Assembly: GCF_007421925.1 (NCBI RefSeq)
Contig: NZ_QMDX01000005.1
Span: 1 to 64,000, forward strand
Length of the DNA stretch: 64,000 nt
Reading direction: 5' to 3'
DNA from: Haloglomus irregulare
GTDB lineage: Archaea > Halobacteriota > Halobacteria > Halobacteriales > Haloarculaceae
Numbering within the stretch: position 1 is the first letter of the stretch; each line of letters begins with the position of its first letter. The notes under the pieces were generated by a model that had not been told where the DNA came from, ran no database searches, and was given only the letters and a program-made list of their open reading frames with translations. The translations under genes were made by a program, and so were the position numbers. Below, in pieces: positions 7,464 to 16,018 of this stretch.

Positions 7464-8378
7464 ATGGCATCCGAACCGGTCAGCACGCCCGAGGAGGCGT
7501 TCGCCGAGATCCCGGACTACGACTACGAACCCCGTTACGTCACCATCGAGCGCGCGCCGGGCGACCCCGAGATGGCCTACATCGACACGGACCCCGAGGG
7601 CGGGGCCGAGGAGACGTTCCTCTGTCTCCACGGCGAGCCGACGTGGGGCTTCCTCTACCGGAAGATGGTCCCGACGCTCGCCGAACGGGGCCGCGTCGTC
7701 GTCCCGGACTCGCTGGGCTTTGGCCGCTCGGACAAGTACACCGACCGCGAGGACTACGACTACCAGCTCCACTACGACGCCGTCGAGGAGTTCGTCGAGA
7801 CCCTCGACCTGACCGGCGTGACGCTGGTCTGCCAGGACTGGGGCGGCATCGTCGGGCTCCCGGTCGCGGTCGACAACGAGGAGCGGTTCGCCCGACTCGT
7901 CCCGATGAACACGGACTGTCCGACCGGTACCGCGGAGATGGCCGACGAGTGGCACGATTTCCGGGAGTTCGTCGAGTCGGCCGACCCGCTGCCCATCGGG
8001 ATGCTCATCCAGAACGCGACCGCGACCGAGCTGCGCGACGCGGAGCTTTCGGCCTACGAGGCCCCCTTCCCCGAGGAGGAACTGAAGGCCGGCGCCCGGG
8101 AGTTCCCGGACATGGTTCCGCGTGCCGGCGGCGGCGACGGCGGCGCGGTCACCAGCGCCGCGCGCGAGGAACTGGCCGAGTGGGAGAAGCCCGCGTTCGT
8201 CCTGTTCGCGGACTCGGACCCCATCACTCGTGGCGCGCGCGACCCGCTCCGGGGGCTCATCCCCACCGCGACCGACCAACCCGACACCTGGGTCGAGGGC
8301 GCGATGCACTTCCTGCAGGAAGACGCCGGGGAGGAGATCGCCACGGAGATCGTCGACTTCGTCGACCGCACGTCGTAG
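7464..8378 (+). CDS. Haloalkane dehalogenase-like alpha/beta hydrolase
   Basis: 304 residues, close to the 310 of Xanthobacter DhlA. The motifs fall at nearly the same numbers: HGEPTW with Glu58 and Trp61, nucleophile Asp125 followed by Trp126 (CQDWGG), acid Asp250 or Asp252 (FADSDP) and base His282 (GAMHF). Asp as nucleophile with Trp next to it and the Glu after the oxyanion His are features of DhlA-type dehalogenases, where they bind the leaving halide. Substrate is unknown; many haloarchaeal homologues carry this annotation without biochemical proof. Confidence 0.82.
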   Translation: MASEPVSTPEEAFAEIPDYDYEPRYVTIERAPGDPEMAYIDTDPEGGAEETFLCLHGEPTWGFLYRKMVPTLAERGRVVVPDSLGFGRSDKYTDREDYDYQLHYDAVEEFVETLDLTGVTLVCQDWGGIVGLPVAVDNEERFARLVPMNTDCPTGTAEMADEWHDFREFVESADPLPIGMLIQNATATELRDAELSAYEAPFPEEELKAGAREFPDMVPRAGGGDGGAVTSAAREELAEWEKPAFVLFADSDPITRGARDPLRGLIPTATDQPDTWVEGAMHFLQEDAGEEIATEIVDFVDRTS

Positions 8379-8453
8379 GGCCACTCCGGCGCCGAGCAGC
8401 CACACGCCGACCGCCGGGCAAGGCTCCTGTTCACCGGCGCTACACGGGTGATA

Positions 8454-8674
8454 ATGACCGACACGGAGGACCGAGCGTTCGACACGCCCGTCGAGACCGG
8501 CAACTCGGCCGACTGGAACTCACCTCCGCCGACGAGGACCGCGGTGAGGAGGCCGTCTTCGTCTACGAGGGGAGCCCGCCGGACATGACCCGTGAGGGCC
8601 TCCAGACGATGCGAACGCTGTTCGAGGGGTCGATGGACGCGGCGAAGTCCCGGCGGACGATGCCCGGCGGGTAG
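8454..8674 (+). pseudogene. Frameshifted 73-aa gene, unknown function
   Basis: From ATG 8454 the frame reads MTDTEDRAFDTPVETGNSAD and then Trp; it then turns to nonsense. One base missing at the TGG of 8514-8516 (TGG to TGGG) would continue as ELTSADEDRGEEAVFVYEGS and on to SRRTMPGG with a TAG at 8672. The restored ORF is 74 codons with normal acidic haloarchaeal composition. It is either a true one-base deletion or a sequencing error in a G run. The downstream half is clearly protein-like (MTREGLQTMRTLFEG). Confidence 0.6.
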
Positions 8675-9349
8675 CTACCGGACGTCGACGAACGCGTCGT
8701 CACGGAGCCGCGGCACCACGTCGGCCGAGTCGAACTCGCAGAGGGCGTCGACCTCGTGGTCGTACCCCATCTCGCGGAGCCAGGCGGCGGTGGGCGTTTC
8801 CCGGATGCCAGCCGTGAGCGTGCCGTGGTCGGGAGCCGCGCCGTCGAGATGGCCGGCGATGAGGTCCACGCCGGCGACGTCCTCGGCGACGACCTCGCCC
8901 TGCCGGCCGGCGGCCACGAGCCACGTCTCCGGGTGGTCGCGGACGGCGTCGGCGACCGCGGCCGCGTTCACCGTCGACCCGACGTAGATGTCCCGGTCGT
9001 GGCCGATCCGGGCCATCGCGCGGGTGCCGTTCGAGGAGAGCAACCCCACCGGGCGCCCCGCGACCGGGTAGTCCGCGACGAGCGAGGGCAGCGGCGAGCC
9101 GTCGAACCCGTCGACGGACTCACCACCCTGCTCGCCGACGAGGAAGGCGCCCGTCTCGCGCTTGAACCGCCGGGCGGCGTCCGGGTCCGCGAACGGGCGC
9201 ACGGACTCGGCGCCGGCCTCAAGCAGCCGCACGACGGTGGTCGAGGAGATGATGACGTCCACGACGACGAACGCCGCGTCGGGCGCCGGGTCGGGGAGGT
9301 CCTCCTGCCGGTCGACGCGCCGGACGGCGGGGTCGCCTGTCGCTCCCAT
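8675..9349 (-). CDS. comB: 2-phosphosulfolactate phosphatase (ComB) family protein
   Basis: 224 residues. VVVDVIISSTTVVRLLEAGA, FLVGEQGGE, GLLSSNGTRA and STVNAAAVAD match the ComB fold, in which the second Asp and the SSNGT loop bind metal and phosphate. In methanogens ComB makes sulfolactate for coenzyme M. Haloarchaea do not make coenzyme M, so the substrate here is unknown. ATG 9349 is preferred; ATG 9355 gives two more residues. CTTTAGG about 26 bases upstream is a possible TATA box. Confidence 0.78.
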   Translation of the reverse strand: MGATGDPAVRRVDRQEDLPDPAPDAAFVVVDVIISSTTVVRLLEAGAESVRPFADPDAARRFKRETGAFLVGEQGGESVDGFDGSPLPSLVADYPVAGRPVGLLSSNGTRAMARIGHDRDIYVGSTVNAAAVADAVRDHPETWLVAAGRQGEVVAEDVAGVDLIAGHLDGAAPDHGTLTAGIRETPTAAWLREMGYDHEVDALCEFDSADVVPRLRDDAFVDVR

Positions 9350-9573
9350 ACGCACTATCGGGTGTTTCCACCCCTAAAGCCACCGCTCGGGGAACGCACC
9401 ATCGTCAGTCGCCCGGCGGCGTCGGGAGGCCCACCGGCGTCCCCGCGCCGCCGTCGCGATGTCGTCGGTGGGGACGGTGTGCTCAGTAGGGGTCGATAAT
9501 CCATGAAGGGGCGATACAAACCACGAAAGACCCCCTATATTGAACGAGCAACGGGACCAAGTGAACTATCGCC

Positions 9574-10056
9574 TCACCTGCGCATGAAGCTGGATATCCT
9601 CTCCGTCAGCCCGCCGTCACCCAGCCGGAGGTAGTACGCGTTCCCGCGGTCCTCGTAGTAGTTGTCGACCCGGCGCTCGATCTCGAAGCCGACGTGCTGG
9701 TAGAACTCAATCGCGTCCTGGTTCGTGGCGCGGGCGTGGCAGGTGACCGAGGAGTGGTCGTCGGCGACGGCGGCGACGAGCCGTTCGCCGAGCCCCTCAC
9801 CCTGCCAGTCCGGGTCGATGGCGAGGAAGAGGATGTAGCCGTCGCGGCGCGTGGCGGCGAAGCCGACGAGTTCCTCGTCCGGCCCCGAGGCGACGAGGGC
9901 GTACACCGTCGACCGGCGGTAGGCGTCGGTGAAGAAGCCGCGGCGCTGCTTGAGCACGCCGTTCCGAGCGCGGATGCGCTCCTTTAGCTCCCACGCCTCC
10001 TCGACGAGGTCGTCGTCGCCCGGGCCGACGACACGGAGCTCCAGATTGACACTCAC
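9574..10056 (-). CDS. GNAT family N-acetyltransferase
   Basis: 160 residues. The acetyl-CoA loop is DWQGEGLGERLVAAV near residue 85, followed by HARATNQDAIEFYQHVGFE, the classical GNAT motif B. The substrate is unknown. The start is GTG 10056 (SVNLELRV), because the in-frame upstream sequence is not protein-like and a TATA box lies at the right distance. The gene stands alone between divergent and convergent neighbours. Confidence 0.82.
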   Translation of the reverse strand: MSVNLELRVVGPGDDDLVEEAWELKERIRARNGVLKQRRGFFTDAYRRSTVYALVASGPDEELVGFAATRRDGYILFLAIDPDWQGEGLGERLVAAVADDHSSVTCHARATNQDAIEFYQHVGFEIERRVDNYYEDRGNAYYLRLGDGGLTERISSFMRR

Positions 10057-10080
10057 TATCGGACATATAAGTGGGCGGAC

Positions 10081-10092
10081 CAATATAATTCC
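10081..10092 (-). promoter_or_regulatory. TATA box of GNAT gene
   Basis: GGAATTATATTG on the minus strand is centred about 30 bases before GTG 10056. A second AT-rich box (TTATAT, 10065-10070) is too close to the start to be used with it. Confidence 0.5.
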
Positions 10093-10302
10093 ACCGCCAA
10101 CTGGTGCCACGACCGGCGCCCGTGCGGCCCGGGGCCCGGCCGATTCCCGGCGGAACACCGGTTCGCGGGCCCTCTACGGGCCCCGGAGGGTTACCCCCTC
10201 GCTCGTGAGGGCCACGCCCGACGGCCGTCGCCGGGAACGGGCGTGTCCACGCCGTCGCGCCGGCCACAACCACTTAGGCATCGCCCGCCGCAGTCGGCAC
10301 CG

Positions 10303-11463
10303 ATGAGCGCGCTCGACCCCGACGACGCAGAGATCATCGGGCGCCGACGGTCCCCGAGGGAGCTGTTGCGGAAGTCACTGGTCACGGGGGCGGCCATCGT
10401 CCTCCCGCTGGCCGTGACGCTGCTGGTGCTCAGCTTCGTCGTCAACTTCCTCTCGAACGCGCTGAGCCCCATCTCACGGACCGCCGTCGCCAGCCTCCCG
10501 GTGAACAACGAGGTCATCGTCCAGGCGGTGACGGTGCTGCTCCTGCTACTGTTGATGTTCGTCGTGGGCTTCCTCGCGGAGTACACCGAGAGTGGGGAGT
10601 CGCTCGGTGACCGGTTCGACCGGTTCATGGGGACCATCCCGGGCCTCGGCTCCGTCTACACCAGCTTCAACGAGATGTCCGAGCTCCTGCTGGACTCGGA
10701 TACGGACTCGTTCCAGGAGGTGAAACTGGTCCAGTACCCCGTCGAGGGGTCGTACACCGTCGCGTTCAAGACCGCCGACACGCCCGCGACGCTGGAGTCC
10801 GACACCGGCGAGGACGAGATGCTCACCCTGTTCATGCCGATGGCACCCAACCCCGTGATGGGCGGGTTCGTCATCCACGTCTCGACGGACCGCGTCGTCG
10901 ACACGGACATGACGGTGGAGGAGGGCATCCGGAGTATCGTCACCAGCGGGGTCGCCATCGGCGAGACGAGCCCGGCGATGCGTGGCCTGAGCGAGGAGCA
11001 ACTGGAGGAGCTCGGTCGCATCCGCCGGGTCGAGGAGGGGAGCCTGCCGGACGGGACCGGCGGCGCGGACGGCGACGGCAAGCGCGAGCAGTACGAGGCC
11101 GCCGTTGCACCGGAGTTCTCCGAGACGCCGGCCGACATCGAGCGCCGGACCGACCGGGCACCCGAGGACGCCAGCACCCCCACCGACATCGAACGCGGGA
11201 ACAGCGCCATCGGCGATACCGAGGGGACGCCCGACGAGTTCAGGCGGGCCGACGAGGGGACCCGTGGCACCACCCCGGAGCCACCCGCACAGCGCACGGG
11301 CCACCGGGGGGAGAGCGCCGGTGATGACGGGAGCGGGGACGGCGATGCGGCCGACGAGGCGAGCGACGTGGAACCGGCCGACACCGCGGTCGACGACGCG
11401 GAGAACTCGGAGGGACCGTCCCCCACCGACGACGGGGCGCGGACCGAGGGGGACGACACGTGA
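10303..11463 (+). CDS. DUF502 membrane protein with long acidic tail
   Basis: 386 residues. Two hydrophobic segments (about residues 28-52 and 70-92) bracket a short loop, then come GTIPGLGSVYTSFNEM and LFMPMAPNPVMGGFVIHV, both hallmarks of DUF502. The last 150 residues are a disordered, Asp/Glu/Thr-rich tail with two repeats of a TPTDIERG/TPADIERR type near residues 275 and 300. The family is thought to be an envelope protein of unknown role. The stop overlaps the archease start through GTGA. CACTTAGGC at 10271-10279 may be the TATA box. Confidence 0.82.
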   Translation: MSALDPDDAEIIGRRRSPRELLRKSLVTGAAIVLPLAVTLLVLSFVVNFLSNALSPISRTAVASLPVNNEVIVQAVTVLLLLLLMFVVGFLAEYTESGESLGDRFDRFMGTIPGLGSVYTSFNEMSELLLDSDTDSFQEVKLVQYPVEGSYTVAFKTADTPATLESDTGEDEMLTLFMPMAPNPVMGGFVIHVSTDRVVDTDMTVEEGIRSIVTSGVAIGETSPAMRGLSEEQLEELGRIRRVEEGSLPDGTGGADGDGKREQYEAAVAPEFSETPADIERRTDRAPEDASTPTDIERGNSAIGDTEGTPDEFRRADEGTRGTTPEPPAQRTGHRGESAGDDGSGDGDAADEASDVEPADTAVDDAENSEGPSPTDDGARTEGDDT

Positions 11464-11867
11464 GTTTCGAACTCCGGGACCACACCGCCGACGTGGCCGT
11501 CGCCGCGGAGGGGGGAACGCTCGGCGAGACGTTCGCCGCCGTCGCGGACGGGCTGGCCGCGGCGATATGCGACGAGGCTCCAGAGGGTGGCGACCGATAC
11601 CCCGTCGGAGTGCACGGCGAGGGCCGGGAGGCGCTTCTCCTCGACTACCTCGACGACCTCATCTACCAGGGCGACATCGAGAGCGTCCTGCCGGTCGGCA
11701 ACGAGGCGGAGGTGTTCTTCCGGGGCGAGTGGATCCTCCGTGGGAGTTTCAGGGGGGTGCCGCTCTCCAGGGTCGACGTCCGCGAGCTGAAGGCGGTGAC
11801 ATACTCCGAGCTGTCGCTCGACCGGACCGACGACGGGTTCGAAGCGTACGTGCTCTTCGACGTCTGA
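11460..11867 (+). CDS. Archease
   Basis: 135 residues, the family length. ELRDHTADVAVAAEG at the N-terminus and ELKAVTYSEL near residue 107 are the archease signatures, with the conserved Asp and His that bind metal. Archease activates the RNA ligase RtcB, which seals tRNA halves after intron removal; this genome has intron-containing tRNAs in the same window. The start is GTG 11460, overlapping the DUF502 stop, so the two genes are translationally coupled. Confidence 0.92.
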   Translation: MSFELRDHTADVAVAAEGGTLGETFAAVADGLAAAICDEAPEGGDRYPVGVHGEGREALLLDYLDDLIYQGDIESVLPVGNEAEVFFRGEWILRGSFRGVPLSRVDVRELKAVTYSELSLDRTDDGFEAYVLFDV

Positions 11868-11911
11868 GGCGGTCATCGAGGCCCGTCCCGGGGTCGACCC
11901 CGGCCGCGGCG

Positions 11912-11919
11912 TTTATACT
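11912..11919 (+). promoter_or_regulatory. TATA box of YdjM-like gene
   Basis: TTTATACT lies 23-30 bases before ATG 11942. Confidence 0.55.
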
Positions 11920-11941
11920 CCGTGACCGCATATTCGGGGCG

Positions 11942-12916
11942 ATGTTCGTTGGCCACGGGCTGTTGGCGTTCGCGCTCGCCGCGACCCTCGCCCGGCTGTA
12001 CGGGTGGTCGCCGGCGCGCGCGCTCTCGTTCGGGCTGCTCGCGGGTGCCTTCGGCCTCGCGCCCGACGTGGACATCCTCTACGCGCCGGTCGGCGTCCTC
12101 GGGACGAGCGGTCCGCTGGACGCCGCAGCGGGGTTCTGGGCCGCCGGGAACGAGGTCCATCGCGCGGTGACGCACTCGCTGCTCGTCGCGGGCGCGACGA
12201 GCCTCGCCGCCGGACTGTGGACCACCGGCCGCCGGGACGGCCGGCTCGCCGCCGGCACCGCCCTCGTCGGCATCGTCACGGTCGTGTTCGCCGCATCGGG
12301 GGGACTCGCGGCGGTGGTGGTGACGGTGTTCGGCGTGACCTGTTTCGGCCTCGCACACGTCGGCCGCGACGGACTCGGGTTCACACCGGCCGCCGTCGTC
12401 GCCGCGGGGCTCGTCGGCACGTTGAGTCACCCCTTCGGCGACCTGTTCACCGGCGAGCCGCCCGCGCTGCTCTCCCCGGTCGACACGACGCTGCTCGCCT
12501 CCCGGATTACCCTCCACCCGGACCCGACGCTCCATCTGCTGGGCACGCTGTTCGCCGAACTCGCAACCGCGTGGCTGGCGGTGCTGGTGGTACTGTGGCT
12601 TCGCGACGGCGAGTCGCTCGAACTCGGTGGCCGGCTGTCCGTCGGCACCTCCCGCCGCTTCGACCGGTCGGCCGGACTCGGTCTCGGCTACGCCGGCGCC
12701 GCGGCCGTCCTCCCGGCGCCGACGCTGTCCGTGTCGTACCACTTCGTCTTCCCGCTGCTCGCCGTCGGCGTCGCGGTGGCGTCGGTGTCGGTGGTGCGGC
12801 GGCTCCGGGACGGCCCGGACTGGATCGAACGGGTGGAAGCGGCGCTGTGCTCCGGGCTCGCCGCCATCACGCTCGCCGCCGGTGCCTACGCGGTCGCCTA
12901 TCTCGCCCTGGCCTGA
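11942..12916 (+). CDS. YdjM-like membrane-bound metal-dependent hydrolase
   Basis: 324 residues with about eight hydrophobic segments. The metal motif is LAPDVDILYAPVG near residue 41 and EVHRAVTHSLLV near residue 76, with a third histidine in GTLSHPFGDLFTG; this is the pattern of the DUF457/YdjM inner-membrane hydrolase family. The substrate is unknown. The gene is followed by two more membrane protein genes on the same strand. Confidence 0.82.
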   Translation: MFVGHGLLAFALAATLARLYGWSPARALSFGLLAGAFGLAPDVDILYAPVGVLGTSGPLDAAAGFWAAGNEVHRAVTHSLLVAGATSLAAGLWTTGRRDGRLAAGTALVGIVTVVFAASGGLAAVVVTVFGVTCFGLAHVGRDGLGFTPAAVVAAGLVGTLSHPFGDLFTGEPPALLSPVDTTLLASRITLHPDPTLHLLGTLFAELATAWLAVLVVLWLRDGESLELGGRLSVGTSRRFDRSAGLGLGYAGAAAVLPAPTLSVSYHFVFPLLAVGVAVASVSVVRRLRDGPDWIERVEAALCSGLAAITLAAGAYAVAYLALA

Positions 12917-12983
12917 CTGCCGCGCGGACCCGCCGCCTACACACCCCTGGACCCTATGTGCGCTGGCTTCTGATGGGAGTACG

Positions 12984-13709
12984 ATGGAGACGGAACTGGA
13001 CCGCTTCGTGGAGGACGAGCGGCTCAACGCGGGTCTGGCGTGGCTGCTCGTCGGGTTCGTACTCGTCGTCGCGGCCGGGAACGCGGCCATCGGTGAGCTC
13101 CTGTGGGGCGGCTTCGCGGCCACGGTCGCCGTGCTCGCGCTGGTCCCGCCGGCCCGGTTCCGGACGCCGCTCGCGATGCTCCCCTGGGAGGTGCTCGCGC
13201 TCGCGGCGTTCCCGCTCCTCGGTCGGACGTTCACGGTACTCGCGGGCGTGGGGACGGGCGCACTGGCGACGTACCTCGCGGTCGCGGCGCTGGCGCTCAT
13301 CGTCGCGGTGTATCTCCACGCGTTCACGTCGGTCCGGATGAACGCGGCGTTCGCGGTGCTGTTCGTCGTCGTCACGACGATGGCCGCTGCCGGCGTCTGG
13401 GCGGTCGTCCGGTTCGGGCTGGACACGCTGTTCGGGACGGCGTTCCTCCTGGAACCGGGTATCGACGAACACGTTGTCGAGCGGAACGTGATGCTGGAGT
13501 TCGTCTACTCGACGGTCGCAGGGCTGGGGGCCGGGCTCGTGTTCGACCGCTACTTCCGCCGGCGCCGGGCCAGCCGCGAGCACCTCCCCGAGGCGGTGGC
13601 CTCCGAGCTCCGGGCCGAGGACGAGTCGTTCGAGGGCTACCTCGCCGAGCGGCCCGCCGAATCGCCGCTGGCCGAGGCCCGCGGCCAAGACCGGGGTGAG
13701 GACCGGTGA
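12984..13709 (+). CDS. Multi-pass membrane protein, unknown function
   Basis: 241 residues with six or seven hydrophobic segments from residue 15 to about 185 (for example LAWLLVGFVLVVAAGN and YLAVAALALIVAVYLHAF), then a basic stretch DRYFRRRRASREHL and a soluble acidic tail. No family is recognised. It overlaps the next gene by four bases (GTGA), so the two proteins are probably made together and may act together in the membrane. Confidence 0.75.
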   Translation: METELDRFVEDERLNAGLAWLLVGFVLVVAAGNAAIGELLWGGFAATVAVLALVPPARFRTPLAMLPWEVLALAAFPLLGRTFTVLAGVGTGALATYLAVAALALIVAVYLHAFTSVRMNAAFAVLFVVVTTMAAAGVWAVVRFGLDTLFGTAFLLEPGIDEHVVERNVMLEFVYSTVAGLGAGLVFDRYFRRRRASREHLPEAVASELRAEDESFEGYLAERPAESPLAEARGQDRGEDR

Positions 13710-14383
13710 GGCTCCGTGACCGCGTCGGCATCGACGCGGCCGCGCAGGCCCGGGTCGCCTGGGGGATGGAGCTGGTGCTCCTCGGCATCCTCGTCGTCGG
13801 CATCTGGGACCGGAACACCGGTATCATCGTCAACACGGCCGTCGGACTGGCGGTGACGCAGCTGGTGCCGCTGCTGGAGCGGGACTACGACATCCCGATG
13901 GACCCCGCGCTGACGCTGTGGATCACGGGCGCGGTCTTCCTCCACGCCGTGGGTGTCATCGGCGTGCCCGGCTCGCCGCGGAACCTCTACGCCAGCGTCT
14001 GGTGGTACGACCACGTCACCCACGCGCTGTCGGCCTCGGTGGTCGCCGCCGCGGGCTACGCGACCGCACGGGCCATCGACCTCCACACCGAGGAGGTGCG
14101 GCTCCCGCCGCGGTTCATGTTCGTGTTCATCCTCCTGGTGACGCTCGCGTTCGGCGTCCTCTGGGAGGTCATCGAGTTCGTCATCGGCGAGATAGCCGCC
14201 ACCGTCGGCGGGGGGGCCATCCTCACCCAGTACGGCCTGGGCGACTCGATGCTCGACCTGGTCTTCGACAGCCTCGGCGCCGTGGTCGTGGCGGTCTGGG
14301 GGACGGCCTACCTGACCGACGTGGCCGGGGCGCTCGCCGACCGGTTGGCGGAGGACCCCGATGACCGCGGCTCCGAGGGCTAA
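13706..14383 (+). CDS. YjdF/DUF2238-like membrane protein
   Basis: 225 residues, about six transmembrane segments. WWYDHVTHALSASVVA near residue 97 and FGVLWEVIEFVIGE near residue 150 recall the DHxxH and WExxE motifs of the DUF2238/YjdF membrane family; this match is from memory and is not certain. The start is GTG 13706, overlapping the previous stop. Confidence 0.72.
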   Translation: MRLRDRVGIDAAAQARVAWGMELVLLGILVVGIWDRNTGIIVNTAVGLAVTQLVPLLERDYDIPMDPALTLWITGAVFLHAVGVIGVPGSPRNLYASVWWYDHVTHALSASVVAAAGYATARAIDLHTEEVRLPPRFMFVFILLVTLAFGVLWEVIEFVIGEIAATVGGGAILTQYGLGDSMLDLVFDSLGAVVVAVWGTAYLTDVAGALADRLAEDPDDRGSEG

Positions 14384-14449
14384 GACCGGCCGAGAGCCGC
14401 CACGAGCCCCGTGCCAGCACGCCGACCGCGTGCCCGTCTCGGCACGTAT

Positions 14450-14457
14450 CTTTAATT
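14450..14457 (+). promoter_or_regulatory. TATA box of dodecin gene
   Basis: CTTTAATT lies 28-35 bases before ATG 14485. Confidence 0.55.
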
Positions 14458-14484
14458 GGAAGCCCTCGATAGGTGCGCTCGGAT

Positions 14485-14685
14485 ATGAGCGTCTACAAGA
14501 AGATCGTCCTCATCGGGACCAGCGAGGAGAACTTCGAAGCCGCCGTCGACAACGCGCTCGACCGCGCGGACTACACCATCGAGAACATCCACTGGGCCGA
14601 GGTCCAGGACATGGGCGTCGAGATGGCCAGCGTCAGCGGCCGCGAGTACCAGGTCGAGGTCGAGGTCGCCTTCGAGCTGGAGTGA
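14485..14685 (+). CDS. Dodecin, flavin-binding protein
   Basis: 66 residues. YKKIVLIGTSEENFEAAVDN and HWAEVQDMGVEMASVSGREY match Halobacterium salinarum dodecin closely, including the Trp that stacks on the flavin and the Gln that hydrogen-bonds it. Twelve subunits form a hollow sphere that stores riboflavin or lumichrome. The gene stands alone with its own promoter. Confidence 0.95.
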   Translation: MSVYKKIVLIGTSEENFEAAVDNALDRADYTIENIHWAEVQDMGVEMASVSGREYQVEVEVAFELE

Positions 14686-14772
14686 CGGGCGGGCTGCAGC
14701 CGCCGTCCTCCGTCTCGCCATCGATCCTTCGCGAAAGAGTCGGAAAAACAGATGATTATTCAAAAATACAGG

Positions 14773-14932
14773 TATATAATGAACATATCACGAGCGTCTG
14801 GAGTACGGGGGCTCCGGGGACGACAGACAGCCTCGGTTCCGGAGTTCTCTCCCTCCCGTCGCGTGGTCGGGGCCGGGCCGGGACGGCCGACAGTGCCCCG
14901 CTCCACTGGTCACGGGAGATAGCCCCGGTACG
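14773..14932 (+). promoter_or_regulatory. Strong TATA box and long 5' leader before the phosphotransferase gene
   Basis: TATATAAT at 14773-14780 sits in an AT-rich island (14741-14790). Transcription from it would start near 14800 and leave a leader of about 130 bases before ATG 14933. The leader can fold: CTCCGG and CCGGAG pair around a 21-base loop near 14812-14845. A short ORF from ATG 14779 overlaps the TATA box and is not credible as a gene. Confidence 0.4.
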
Positions 14933-16018
14933 ATGGACGATTCCCACATCCCCGACGAGACGCTCACCGACATGGTTCACCACCTCCGGCCCGCGTGGAG
15001 GGTCCGGGGCCTGGAGCGGGTGGAGGAGGGAGTCAACTCGACGGCCGTCGTCGAGGCCGACACCCTGAAGGGCAGACGGAGGGTGGTACTGAAGCCATCG
15101 ACGAGCGACCATCCGCTCACCGACGCCCGCGCCAGGGCCGAACCGCAACTCCTCTCCCGCTTCGACCGGGAGAGCGACGTTCCGGTCCCGGCGGTTCTCG
15201 GCTCGTGCGCCGAGCGCGAGGGCGTCCCGACCCCGTACTTCCTGATGGAGTACGTCGAGGGGGTCACACACGACCACGCCCGGGCCCCGGAGCTCCCCCG
15301 ATCAGTTCGGGAGACCGTCTTCCGAGAGGCGGGTCGGAACCTGGCGGCGCTCCAGGACCTCGGGCCACTATCAGCGGTCGGAGACCTCGTCGGCCGTGAC
15401 GGCGGGGTGTCGGTCCTCGACACGCCGGACTCGCCGAGCTACGACGCGTTCCACGACTGGCTGCTGGACGCCTACGAGGAGGCCCTCGACTTGCTGGAGA
15501 ACGGCGGCTACTTCCCCGAGCTGACTGAGGACCCGACCCGCTTTGCGGATCTGGTCCCGGAGCTCAGAGCGTACCTCCGGGCGACGGTCCCCGACCTCCC
15601 GCCGCCGGCGCCACCGACCTACTGCCACAAGGATTACCGGTACGGGAACCTCGTGGTCGAGCCCGATACCGGCGAGACGCGCGCGGTGCTGGACTGGGCG
15701 AACCTCATGTCGGCACCGCCCGCGTTCAACCTCGCCATCGCCGAGTCGAAGCTTCTCAAGCCGGACCTGAACGGGGATGCCGACGCGGCGGCGGGGCGCG
15801 CGGGCGAGTTCCGCCGGGCGCTCTGGGACGGATACGCCGCCAGACGCGACGGCTGGACGTTCGACGGGGCGACCCGCGAGCGGATCCGACTGTACCGGCT
15901 GGCGTTCCGACTCGACCAGATGGCCTGCCTCCCGCTGTTCGCCGACATCGACCCGACGCTGGACGACCGGGACGCGCGTGCTGCCGAGCACCGCGCGTTC
16001 GTCGAGCAGTACATCTGA
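14933..16018 (+). CDS. Aminoglycoside phosphotransferase (APH) family kinase
   Basis: 361 residues. The catalytic loop is YCHKDYRYGNLVVEP near residue 235 (H-x-D-x4-N, with Asp as catalytic base) and the metal-binding VLDWAN near residue 255 replaces the DFG of protein kinases. RRVVLKPS near residue 45 provides the ATP-binding Lys, and TPYFLMEYVEG the hinge. Such proteins phosphorylate small molecules; the substrate is unknown and antibiotic resistance should not be assumed. Confidence 0.85.
   Translation: MDDSHIPDETLTDMVHHLRPAWRVRGLERVEEGVNSTAVVEADTLKGRRRVVLKPSTSDHPLTDARARAEPQLLSRFDRESDVPVPAVLGSCAEREGVPTPYFLMEYVEGVTHDHARAPELPRSVRETVFREAGRNLAALQDLGPLSAVGDLVGRDGGVSVLDTPDSPSYDAFHDWLLDAYEEALDLLENGGYFPELTEDPTRFADLVPELRAYLRATVPDLPPPAPPTYCHKDYRYGNLVVEPDTGETRAVLDWANLMSAPPAFNLAIAESKLLKPDLNGDADAAAGRAGEFRRALWDGYAARRDGWTFDGATRERIRLYRLAFRLDQMACLPLFADIDPTLDDRDARAAEHRAFVEQYI

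Noticed and set aside
10061-10071. TTATAT box as promoter of the GNAT gene at 10056
   Set aside because: It lies only 9-14 bases before the start codon; the AATTATATTG box further upstream fits the normal distance.
14779-14925. Short plus-strand ORF starting inside the TATA region before the kinase gene
   Set aside because: The start codon lies within the TATA box region and the product is Arg/Gly/Pro-rich with no acidic haloarchaeal character.
14933-16018. Phosphotransferase considered as an acquired antibiotic resistance gene
   Set aside because: Only general APH-fold motifs are seen, composition matches the host, and there is no mobile element beside it.
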